Positions 1 to 6,376 of a DNA stretch of 11,627 bases are shown here, one piece after another. The position numbers and the translations under genes were made by a program. The stretch spans positions 1 to 11,627 of the forward strand of contig DOIS01000081.1 in the NCBI GenBank assembly GCA_003511785.1, given 5' to 3'. Source of the stretch: Paracoccaceae bacterium. Its GTDB lineage: Bacteria; Pseudomonadota; Alphaproteobacteria; Rhodobacterales; Rhodobacteraceae. The stretch's first letter is position 1, and each line of letters starts with the position of its first letter. The notes under the pieces were generated by a model. That model did not search any database and was not told where the DNA came from. It saw only the letters and a list, made by a program, of their open reading frames with translations.

Positions 1-85
1 CGGTCCAATCCATCATGGGTGCCACGCTTAGCCGCGCGGCCCTGCGGACGTCCGAAACCCTGTGTTTTCTTGGCTCTGCGCTCAT
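1..85 (-). CDS. dusA: tRNA-dihydrouridine synthase DusA, N-terminal part (runs off left edge)
   Basis: Reading the minus strand from the ATG at 85-83 gives 28 codons that end at the window edge in LSVAPMMDWTD-type sequence (SVAPMMDWT is visible). This is the hallmark start of the DusA TIM barrel, where the FMN-dependent enzyme reduces uridines in the tRNA D-loop. About 18 residues precede that motif (MSAEPRKHRVSDVRRAAR), a normal N-terminal extension. A GTG two codons upstream could also serve as the start, and no strong Shine-Dalgarno is visible for either. The remaining roughly 300 residues, including the catalytic cysteine, lie outside the window. The assignment rests on a short but very characteristic motif. 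Confidence 0.82.
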   Translation of the reverse strand, partial: MSAEPRKHRVSDVRRAARLSVAPMMDWT

Positions 86-401
86 GGTCACCCGACCGGA
101 TTCCCCAGTTTGGAGGCCTTTTGCCCTTGTTTCCATGGGTGATGCAACACATGTCGCACCGAAACCCGAAGCGCGGCGAGGTCTGCGACGGGTGCGACAG
201 GGAGAACCGAGCCCTGGACAAGGTTTCGACCAGTGCACGCCGCCCGGGTCTATCTCGCGTGCATCGGCACCGATTTCCCGGACAGGAAGCCCGGAAGGCG
301 ACCACCATCCAGCGCTCGAATAGGGCTGGCCAGCCGAACCGGCCAGCCCCTATGCCTGAGCGGGCTGCTTGCCAACAGCAGACCCACGGCCATCTATGTC
401 G
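86..401. other. Gene-free stretch between dusA start and end of ABC operon
   Basis: About 316 bp with no convincing gene on either strand. Two overlapping plus-strand reading frames exist, but their translations are rich in Pro/Arg/Ser, show no family motif and have no ribosome binding site. The stretch should hold the dusA promoter, which I could not place with confidence, and the 3' end of the ABC operon transcript. Its one clear structure is the hairpin at 320-353, listed separately. I saw no tRNA-like cloverleaf. Confidence 0.6.
320..353 (-). terminator. Strong GC-rich hairpin, probable terminator of the ABC operon
   Basis: The left arm ATAGGGCTGGCC (320-331) and right arm GGCCAGCCCCTAT (341-353) pair over 12 base pairs with one bulged base and a 9-nt loop. 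It sits about 50 bp past the stop codon of the last operon gene (TAG, read at 404-402). No U-tract follows on the minus strand, so it may act as an RNA 3'-end stabiliser or a Rho-assisted terminator rather than a classical intrinsic one. Confidence 0.55.
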
Positions 402-1178
402 CTAGATGAACCGGCTGAGGAACTGGCGTGTCCGGGGGCTCTCGGGATCGTTGAGCACCTTTTCCGGCGCGCCCTGTTCCACGATGACGCCGCCATCCAT
501 GAAGACGACCCGATGCGCCGCTTCGCGGGCGAACGAGATCTCGTGCGTGACGACCAGCATTGTCAGGCCGCCTTCGGCGAGATCGCGCATGGTTGCCAGA
601 ACTTCGCCAACCAGTTCCGGATCGAGTGCCGAGGCAGGCTCATCGAACAGCAGGAGACGTGGCTTGATGGCAAGCGCACGCGCGATTGCGACGCGCTGTT
701 GCTGCCCCCCGGAAAGCTGCCGGGGAAAATGCCGCGCCTTGTCGGCAAGACCGATGCGATCCAGCAGTTCCATCGCTTCCTGCTTCGCCTCCGCCTTCGA
801 CCGCCCATGGATACCGACCGGCGCCTCGATGATGTTCTCGAGCGCGGTGAGATGCGGGAACAGGTTGAAGTGCTGGAACACCATGCCGATCTTGCGCCGT
901 TGCCGGCGCACGGCGGCATCCGGCAATTTGTGCAACCGGTCGCCGCGCAGGTCGAAGCCCATCTGTTCGTCGTCGGAGAAAACCGCGCCGCTATCGATTT
1001 CCTCAAGCTGGTTGATGCAGCGCAGAAGGGTGGACTTGCCCGATCCCGAGGGGCCCAGCACGGTCACGACCTCGCCCGCCGCCACATCGAGGTCGATGCC
1101 TCTCAGGACATGGTTGTTGCCGAAGGATTTGTGGACACCTGCGGTGCGGACCACGGGGAAATCCGAACGAATGTTCAT
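402..1178 (-). CDS. Polar amino acid ABC transporter, ATP-binding protein (GlnQ/HisP type)
   Basis: A 258-aa ATPase that drives import of the ligand captured by the binding protein encoded upstream. All nucleotide-binding motifs are intact: Walker A GPSGSGKST (42-50), Q-loop Gln102 in FQHFNLF, signature LSGGQQQR (155-162), Walker B LLLFDEP (175-181, catalytic Glu180), D-loop SALD (183-186) and switch His212. The order of motifs and the length match the PAAT (polar amino acid) ATPase subfamily. The ATG at 1178 overlaps the permease stop by ATGA and has a perfect AGGAGG (1191-1186) 7 nt upstream, so it can be translated well even though the permease gene before it is frameshifted. It is the last gene of the operon. 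The transported compound cannot be read from this subunit. Confidence 0.95.
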   Translation of the reverse strand: MNIRSDFPVVRTAGVHKSFGNNHVLRGIDLDVAAGEVVTVLGPSGSGKSTLLRCINQLEEIDSGAVFSDDEQMGFDLRGDRLHKLPDAAVRRQRRKIGMVFQHFNLFPHLTALENIIEAPVGIHGRSKAEAKQEAMELLDRIGLADKARHFPRQLSGGQQQRVAIARALAIKPRLLLFDEPASALDPELVGEVLATMRDLAEGGLTMLVVTHEISFAREAAHRVVFMDGGVIVEQGAPEKVLNDPESPRTRQFLSRFI

Positions 1179-2115
1179 ACTTCTGCCTCCTCGGCCTTGA
1201 CGTCGTCTTCCATCGCGCCGCGCTCGCTGCGGCCGAAATGCCGCTCGAGGAAGCCCTGCCCGACATTGAGGATCGAGACGATGAACAGATACCAGGCCAC
1301 CGCGACCAGAAGCAGCGGGATGACCTCGAAGGTCCGGTTGTAGATCGCCTGCACGGAGTAGAGCAGGTCCGACATGGCGATGACGCTGACCAGCGACGTG
1401 GCCTTGACCATCGAAATGAACTGGTTGCCCGTCGGCGGCACGATCGAGCGCATGGCCTGCGGCAGGATCACCCGGCGCAGGGCACGGCCCCTCGACATGC
1501 CGAAGGCCTGCGTTGCCTCTACCTGACCGTGATCCACGGACAAAAGCCCCCCCGGATGATCTCGGCCATGTAGGCCGCCTCGTGCAGGGCGAGACCGATG
1601 ATCGCGGCCGTCAGCGGAGAGATGAGGCTGTTGGTCTCCCAGACGGCAAGATCGGGACCGAACGGGATCGAGATCCGAACCTCCGGGAATAGCGTCGACA
1701 TGTTATACCAGAAGATCAGCTGCACCAGCAGCGGCACGCCGCGGAAGAACCACAGGAACCCGGCGGCGAACCCCGACAGCAGCCGGTCGGGCGACATGCG
1801 CATGATCGCGATGACGAGGCCGAACAGGATCCCGAGGAACATCGAAATCGCCGCGAGGCCCAGCGTGACCGTCAGCCCGTCCAGAATATTGGGGTGGAAC
1901 AGGTATTTGCCGACCACGCCCCAACCGAAATTGCCGTTCAGCGCGACGATCATGACCGCCTGCACGCAGATCCAGCCAAGGATCAGCCAGGCAGCGATGC
2001 GCCGGACAGGAAGCGGACGATGGGCCCGCGACACGTCATAGGCATCGGTGGCGGGCCGGCTGTCGGTATCGCCCTTTCGGGGCGATACCTGGGAAGTGTT
2101 GCTGATGAAGGTCAT
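1175..2115 (-). pseudogene. Amino acid ABC transporter permease, broken by a one-base frameshift
   Basis: Inner-membrane subunit of the importer, of the HisM/GlnP-type family. Residues 1-190 (to ...MAEIIRGG) read from the ATG at 2115. After that the frame runs into FCPWITVR and a stop at 1519. The missing part continues perfectly in the next frame, from LLSVDHGQVEATQA to the stop at 1175. The break is in a run of seven C at 1547-1553 (G on the coding strand); eight would restore a 313-aa protein. N-terminal residues 1-40 are polar and cytoplasmic, followed by hydrophobic segments near 41-60, 80-107, 112-135 and 165-182. The EAA loop that docks the ATPase (EATQAFGMSRGRALRRVILP) lies after the break, so the truncated product could not couple to the ATPase. 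The start lies 1 nt after the binding-protein stop with no clear Shine-Dalgarno, which suggests translational coupling. It may be a real mutation, a sequencing error or a slippage site. Confidence 0.88.
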
Positions 2116-2116
2116 G

Positions 2117-3007
2117 TTACCACGTCGACAGGTTGATGCCGGGCTCGCCCAGCATGTTGTTCTCGAGACCCCATTTGGTCATGATCGCCTCATAGGTTCC
2201 GTTCTCGTGCAGGATCTCCAGCGCCCCCAGCAGAACGTCGGCCAGCGGCGAGTCCTTAGGCACCACGGCACCCTGGAACAGGTCCTTGAAGCCGTTGCTC
2301 TTGCCGACACCGGCCAGTTCCAACTCACCATCGGATTGCTGCACGAAATAGGTCAGCGGGGCCTGGGACGAGAAGAAGGCGTCGGCCCGATCGGACCGCA
2401 CCGCCAGGATCGAGGTCGGCTGGTCGGCGTAGGACTTGACCTCGATTGCCGGTTTGCCGTCCTGCTCGCACTTGGCCGCCTGCTCGGTGATCACGCGTTC
2501 GGCCGAACCGCCCGCCTGCACCGCGATCCTGGCGCCGCACGCGGTTTCCAGCCCGTCGATACCTTTCGGGTTTCCGGACTGCACGGCAAAGACCGCGAAT
2601 TCCTGCACCCAATCGACGAAGTCGTTGGCTTCGCGGCGCGAGACGAAATCGCCCACGGGGCCCATCGCGAATTCGAACCGGTTCGCGCCGATGCCGCTCA
2701 GCAGCGCGGGAAGACCGGCGACCGAGGCGTGGCGGGTCTCGACGCCCAGCACGTCGCCCAGGGCCTCGGCCATGTCCGCGGAGGCGCCGGTGACCTTGGT
2801 CGAGCTTTCCACGAAGTCATAGGGCGGAAAGGAGCCGGGGTTCACGGCCGTCATGTAGCCCTTTTCGCGGACCTTTTCGGGAAGCTGTGCGTGCAGCTCT
2901 TCATTCAGGGTCTGTTCCGGTATCCCGGCGTCCGTTGCGAATGCCGCCGTTCCGAACAGTCCGGCGGCGACTACGAGGCCCGCCAGGGCTGTGCTTGTCT
3001 TGATCAT
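2117..3007 (-). CDS. Periplasmic amino acid-type substrate-binding protein of ABC importer
   Basis: A 296-aa family-3 solute-binding protein (PF00497 type) that captures the ligand in the periplasm and delivers it to the permease. Residues 1-24 form a signal peptide: Lys3, a hydrophobic core ALAGLVVAAGLFGTAAFA, and probable cleavage after AFA. The mature part shows the usual order: the first lobe with NPGSFPPYDFVE (56-67) and GASADMAEALGDVLGV (74-89), the hinge and second lobe with GARIAVQAGGSAERVI (158-173), and the C-terminal YEAIMTKWGLEN (272-283) typical of the family. The ATG at 3007 has AGGGAG (3019-3014) 6 nt upstream, inside the 19-bp gap after the amidase. Both neighbouring genes are frameshifted but this one is intact. 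The ligand is unknown. Polar amino acids or related amine compounds are typical for the family. Confidence 0.93.
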   Translation of the reverse strand: MIKTSTALAGLVVAAGLFGTAAFATDAGIPEQTLNEELHAQLPEKVREKGYMTAVNPGSFPPYDFVESSTKVTGASADMAEALGDVLGVETRHASVAGLPALLSGIGANRFEFAMGPVGDFVSRREANDFVDWVQEFAVFAVQSGNPKGIDGLETACGARIAVQAGGSAERVITEQAAKCEQDGKPAIEVKSYADQPTSILAVRSDRADAFFSSQAPLTYFVQQSDGELELAGVGKSNGFKDLFQGAVVPKDSPLADVLLGALEILHENGTYEAIMTKWGLENNMLGEPGINLSTW

Positions 3008-3026
3008 GTCAGTCTCCCTTTGTGTC

Positions 3027-3826
3027 TTAGGTCATTTCCGCAAGCTCGGACCGTCCGAACCTGCGATTGTCGAGCACGGGCAGCACGGCGCGTGCCCGGG
3101 CCACCCCTTCGGGGTCGATATCGGCCACGATCATCGTCGGGCCGTCTCCTGCCTTGTGGGTGGTGACGCCCAGGGGATCGACCACCATGCTGGACCCGAT
3201 GTTGCGCGGTCCGCATTCGCGACGGCGATCACGTAGCAGGTGTTCTCAAGCGCCCGGGCGGTCACCAGCGTCTCCCAGTGATGTTCCTTGCCCGGCCCGC
3301 GCACCCAGGCGGCCGGCAGGATCAGGGCCTCGGCGCCCTCCAGCGCCAGATGCCGCGCCATCTCGGGGAAGCGGACATCATAGCAGGTCATCAGCCCGAG
3401 CTTCATGCCCGCCACCTCGACCAGCTCCGGAATGGAGTCGCCGGGCATCACGTGCTCGGACTCGAGCACCGCGAAGGCGTCGTAAAGGTGCAGCTTGCGG
3501 TATGTGGAGACGATCTCGCCGTTCCTCAGCACGACCTGCACGTTCTGGACCCGGTTCTCGCCTGCGACCGGCACATGGAAGCAGAAGATGATGGTCAGGT
3601 CCGAGCCCGCGGACGCCGCCGTCATCTCCTGCATGAACGGCCCGTCGAGGGGCTGCGCGGCCTTCAACACGATCTGGGGATCGGCGATGTCACGTGCTAG
3701 GATACCTTCGGGCATGACCAGCAGATCGCACCCTGCCGCGTTCGCGCGCCGGATCAGGTCCTTGGCCGTTTCTGCATTTGCCTGCCAATCGTTCGCGGCT
3801 GCGAACTGGCCGAGAGCCACTTTCAT
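3027..3826 (-). pseudogene. Nitrilase-superfamily amidase (YbeM / deaminated-glutathione-amidase type), broken by a one-base frameshift
   Basis: A carbon-nitrogen hydrolase with the Glu-Lys-Cys catalytic triad: Glu40 (VMPEG), Lys111 (YRKLHLYDAF) and Cys148 (MTCYDVRFPE). The sequence resembles E. coli YbeM, especially LHLYDAF, LPAAWVRGPGKEHHW and ARALENTCYVIA. This branch (Nit1/Nit2/YbeM) hydrolyses amides such as deaminated glutathione or omega-amides of 2-oxo acids; the substrate here is not known. The first frame is correct to Val202 and then reads aberrantly to a stop at 3131. The expected tail (ECGPRNIGSSMVVDPLGV ... NRRFGRSELAEMT) continues in the adjacent frame to TAA at 3029-3027. Adding one G near 3220 (GTC-GGC-GAA) gives a 266-aa protein, the normal family length. 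The start ATG at 3826 overlaps the upstream gene's stop (ATGA), with GAGGA (3840-3836) upstream. It may be a true pseudogene or a sequencing error. Confidence 0.88.
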
Positions 3827-4815
3827 GCGGATACATCCTCTTGTTGTTCGATCGTCGGAACGGGGTCGGTCGCGATGAAGATGTCCTCCGCCGCGATCGG
3901 CGCGGGTATCAGGCCCTGCGCATGGGCGGCCGCGACAAAGGCTTCGATCATCGGCCGGTTCGCTTCCAGCCCGCTTGCATCATGGTCCTCGGGCAGCCAG
4001 CGTCCGACGCGCAGCAACTCGTCGAAGAGCCACGGCGACGTGCCGGCATAGCGCCGGCGCTTGGCCGTCCAGAGTGCCCGCGACCGGTCCAGCAGATCGC
4101 TGACGGCGCCGGGCAGCCATGACTCACGTCTTGCAAGGTCGGCCCGCAGCGCCACGGCGTGAATGCCCGGAACGAAGCCCCGCGCCTCGAAATACCGCCG
4201 CTCGGCATTGGGCAGGTCATCCAGAACCGGCCGGAATTCGGACTCGGGCGCGAAGAACCCCTCGGGCATGAAAGGCGTGAAAACCGCATCGAGGGCGCCC
4301 TCGCGCAACATGTCCAGCATCGGGCGCTCTCCGGGGATCGCGTCGATCCAGCCCGGCTGCGCGAACCGCCCCAGGCGGTCGATGACGGGATGCTGCGCGG
4401 TCAGGCGACCGGCGAACCAGCGCACCTCCTCAAGAAGCACCCCGGCGTCGAGCAACGCATCGCGGGTCCAGGTATTGCCCGAGTCCTGCCAGCCGGTCAC
4501 GCCGATCCGTCCGCCCCGGAGATCCCCGAGATGCCGCGCAGGGTGATCGCCGCGCGTGATGATGCACCGGTGGCGGAACGCCCGCATCGGGAAGGTCGCG
4601 ATACCCACGTCCCGGTCCCGGCCGGCAACCCGCTGCTGCACGAACCGGCTGAGCGAAACCTCGGCGCCGTCGAGACCCTCGGTTTCGGACGGGTTGTCGG
4701 GCATGGTGTCCACCCGCTCGATCCGAAGCTCCAGACGGTCGTCGGCGACCTCGCCCAGAAGCAGCGGCGTCAGGAAATCCCAGTCCCGGAATACAAGGCT
4801 CAGCGAAAGCGGCAT
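3823..4815 (-). CDS. 4,5-dihydroxyphthalate decarboxylase-like protein (SBP fold, cytoplasmic)
   Basis: A 330-aa protein of the family annotated as 4,5-dihydroxyphthalate decarboxylase (Pht5-like), which shares the fold of periplasmic binding proteins. Family features visible are AEVSLSRFV (51-59), FPMRAFRHRCIIT (75-87), DLRGGRIGVTGWQDSGNTW (98-116) and the C-terminal pattern GLEANRPMIEAFVAAAHAQGL followed by AEDIF (282-313). There is no signal peptide, so it should act in the cytoplasm rather than as a transporter component. It is the first gene of the operon: ATG at 4815 with AGGGA (4826-4822) 6 nt upstream, and its stop overlaps the amidase start. Pht5 removes a carboxylate from an aromatic ring, but many family members are of unknown function. 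With an amidase and an amino-acid-type importer downstream, the phthalate role is doubtful here; that is inference. Confidence 0.75.
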   Translation of the reverse strand: MPLSLSLVFRDWDFLTPLLLGEVADDRLELRIERVDTMPDNPSETEGLDGAEVSLSRFVQQRVAGRDRDVGIATFPMRAFRHRCIITRGDHPARHLGDLRGGRIGVTGWQDSGNTWTRDALLDAGVLLEEVRWFAGRLTAQHPVIDRLGRFAQPGWIDAIPGERPMLDMLREGALDAVFTPFMPEGFFAPESEFRPVLDDLPNAERRYFEARGFVPGIHAVALRADLARRESWLPGAVSDLLDRSRALWTAKRRRYAGTSPWLFDELLRVGRWLPEDHDASGLEANRPMIEAFVAAAHAQGLIPAPIAAEDIFIATDPVPTIEQQEDVSA

Positions 4816-4915
4816 GAACGATCCCTGTGGTTACGTTTGGTCAGGTGATTAAATGTTCAGGTCTTGTCGATCAAATGTTATTATGTTACTGAACATTTAA
4901 GCGGAGGGACACGCC
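4816..4915. promoter_or_regulatory. Divergent promoter region between operon and MocR regulator
   Basis: A 100-bp AT-richer stretch that must drive both directions. Toward the regulator, TATTAT (4879-4884) with a weak TTCAGG (4856-4861) 17 bp upstream is the best candidate. Toward the operon, TTTAAT (4853-4848, five of six matches to the -10 consensus) with TTGATC (4874-4869) 15 bp upstream is possible. Neither is strong, which fits promoters that need an activator. Both candidates overlap the repeated operator elements listed separately. Confidence 0.5.
4849..4900. promoter_or_regulatory. Putative MocR operator: perfect inverted repeat plus a third half-site
   Basis: TTAAATGTTCAG at 4849-4860 and its exact reverse complement CTGAACATTTAA at 4889-4900 form a perfect 12-bp inverted repeat whose arms start 40 bp apart. 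Between them TCAAATGTTA (4871-4880) matches the first 10 bases of the left arm at 8 of 10 positions, in the same orientation and 22 bp downstream. Two same-oriented sites plus an inverted one is the kind of layout known for MocR regulators such as PdxR and GabR. The right arm ends 2 nt before the regulator's Shine-Dalgarno (GGAGGG, 4903-4908), so autoregulation is likely. Confidence 0.72.
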
Positions 4916-6238
4916 ATGCACCAAGTCGATGCGGAATGGTTGGCAAAACGGCTAATGGGCCGGGATTCCAAGGGCATAGCCGTGGAAACAGCTCGGCTCA
5001 TCCGGACCGGCGAAATTCAGCTCGGCGCCCGCCTGCCGGCGCTACGCGACCTCGCCTTCAGGCTGGGAATCAGCCCTGCGACCCTGTCCACGGCCTGGGC
5101 CGACCTGCGACGGCAGAAGGTCATCTCGGGCCGCGGCCGCAACGGGACACGCATCATCGGCGAGGCGATCGGGCGCGCCCCGGCGCGGACCGGGCGGATG
5201 GGGCACTACGGCCCCGATGCGCTGGATCTCAGCCGGGCGGTTCCCGACCCCGCCCTTCTGCCCCGCCTTGACGAGGCGCTGCGCAATGCCTCCGGCAGTG
5301 CATCCATCAACAGTTACGATCGCTCCCGGATCGAACCCGAGCTCGAGAGCGCGCTCCGGTCCAGCTGGCCCTATACGCCCGACGCGATGCTGGCGACGAA
5401 TGGGGGCTACAACGCCGTCTTCGCCGCCGTGCACGCGCTCGTCCTGGCGGGCGACACCGTGGCCTGCGAGGAACCGACAGCGATTCGCCTTCTCGATATC
5501 CTCGAGGACGCAGGGGCCCATATCGTGCCGGTCGCCTGCGATGACGAGGGACCGATCCCCGAGAGCCTTTCAGCGGCCCTGGACGCGAATCCCGTGCTGT
5601 TCCTTTACCAGCCGCGCACCCATTCGGTGACCGGCCGTCACGTCACCGACGACAGGATGGAGGCGCTTGCCGAGAGGCTCGCCCGGCGGAGCACCCTGAT
5701 TCTCGAGGATGACGGACTGGGCGATGTCTCGGCGCACCCGGCCAGGAGCCTGGGCACCCGCTTTCCGGACCGGGTCATCCACGTGCGGTCCTTCTCGAAA
5801 TCCTATGGACCGGACCTGAGGCTTGCGGTCATGTCGGCACCGGAAGAAATCATCGAGCGCGTGCAGTCCTACCGTCTGTTCAGCGCCGGCTGGACCAGCC
5901 GCCTGCTGCAAGGCGCAGCCGCCTGGCTTCTCGGGCAGCAGGAAACCACTCGGACAATCGACAACGCCCGGCGGGTTTACGCGGAACGCCGCAATGCCCT
6001 GCTGGACGCGCTCGATCGGGAGGGAATCACCGGCTATCGTGGTGACGGGTTTTGCATCTGGCTCCCCGTGGTCGCAGAGCATTATGCGCTCATAACCCTC
6101 GCCGCGCATGGGATCGCTGTTCTGCCCGGAGAGAAGTGTTTTCTCGGAGGATCGGGGTTCATCCGCATCGGGACCAGCATGTTGGATCACGACCACGAGA
6201 CGGTCGCCAAGGCAATTGCCCTGGCGATCGCGCCCTAA
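4916..6238 (+). CDS. MocR-type transcriptional regulator (GntR winged helix fused to PLP aminotransferase-like domain)
   Basis: A 440-aa DNA-binding regulator that uses a fold-type-I aminotransferase domain as its effector sensor. Residues 16-80 form the GntR winged helix, with the pattern LPALRDLAFRLGISPATLS (40-58) and a wing ending in GRGRNGTRI (72-80). Residues from about 100 onward are aminotransferase-like. Lys295 in SFSKSYGPDLRLA is the expected Schiff-base lysine for pyridoxal phosphate, EDD (264-266) supplies the aspartate for the pyridine nitrogen, and Arg417 in FIRIGTS is the usual carboxylate-binding arginine. The common EDDY tyrosine is replaced by Gly267, which is unusual. The ATG at 4916 has GGAGGG 7 nt upstream. 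It is transcribed divergently from the importer/amidase operon and most likely controls it, perhaps in response to an amino compound that reacts with PLP; that link is inferred from position and the operator-like repeats. Confidence 0.92.
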   Translation: MHQVDAEWLAKRLMGRDSKGIAVETARLIRTGEIQLGARLPALRDLAFRLGISPATLSTAWADLRRQKVISGRGRNGTRIIGEAIGRAPARTGRMGHYGPDALDLSRAVPDPALLPRLDEALRNASGSASINSYDRSRIEPELESALRSSWPYTPDAMLATNGGYNAVFAAVHALVLAGDTVACEEPTAIRLLDILEDAGAHIVPVACDDEGPIPESLSAALDANPVLFLYQPRTHSVTGRHVTDDRMEALAERLARRSTLILEDDGLGDVSAHPARSLGTRFPDRVIHVRSFSKSYGPDLRLAVMSAPEEIIERVQSYRLFSAGWTSRLLQGAAAWLLGQQETTRTIDNARRVYAERRNALLDALDREGITGYRGDGFCIWLPVVAEHYALITLAAHGIAVLPGEKCFLGGSGFIRIGTSMLDHDHETVAKAIALAIAP

Positions 6239-6302
6239 CGCGAAAACCGAGCATACCAGACCGGGGCAAAGCGGTTTGTGCCATCGTCAGGCGGGTTTGA
6301 CG

Positions 6303-6327
6303 CGCCGCGTTGCGGCGGCCTGGCCGC
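6303..6327. terminator. GC-rich hairpin between convergent genes, possible terminator
   Basis: CGCCGC (6303-6308) and GCGGCG (6312-6317) form a perfect 6-bp stem with a GTT loop, overlapping a second palindrome GCGGCC-T-GGCCGC (6315-6327). It lies 65 bp past the stop of the MocR gene and before the convergent RES gene. There is no U-tract on either strand, so the terminator role is only plausible. The rest of the 138-bp gap (6239-6376) holds two identical GGCGCGCC sequences (6334-6341 and 6362-6369) that could also pair. Confidence 0.3.
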
Positions 6328-6376
6328 TCACAAGGCGCGCCCGATGCTCCCGGCACCGTACGGCGCGCCAGTGCGG

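Noticed and set aside
15..405. Two overlapping plus-strand frames at the left end (102 and 128 codons)
   Set aside because: They overlap the start of dusA on the other strand, show no motif and have no Shine-Dalgarno; composition looks like non-coding GC-rich DNA.
369..1343. A 324-codon plus-strand frame opposite the ATPase
   Set aside because: A shadow of the ABC ATPase gene, which has all nucleotide-binding motifs on the minus strand.
2048..3166. A 372-codon plus-strand frame opposite the binding-protein gene
   Set aside because: Low-complexity Gly/Arg/His-rich translation without motifs; it lies wholly over a well-supported gene on the other strand and has no ribosome binding site.
3131..3230. 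Programmed frameshifting in the amidase gene
   Set aside because: The site GTC-GCG-AAT is not a slippery sequence and no stimulatory structure stands out, so mutation or sequencing error is more likely.
6303..6327. A confident intrinsic terminator between the MocR and RES genes
   Set aside because: The stems are short and overlap each other, and there is no U-tract on either strand; kept only as a low-confidence feature.
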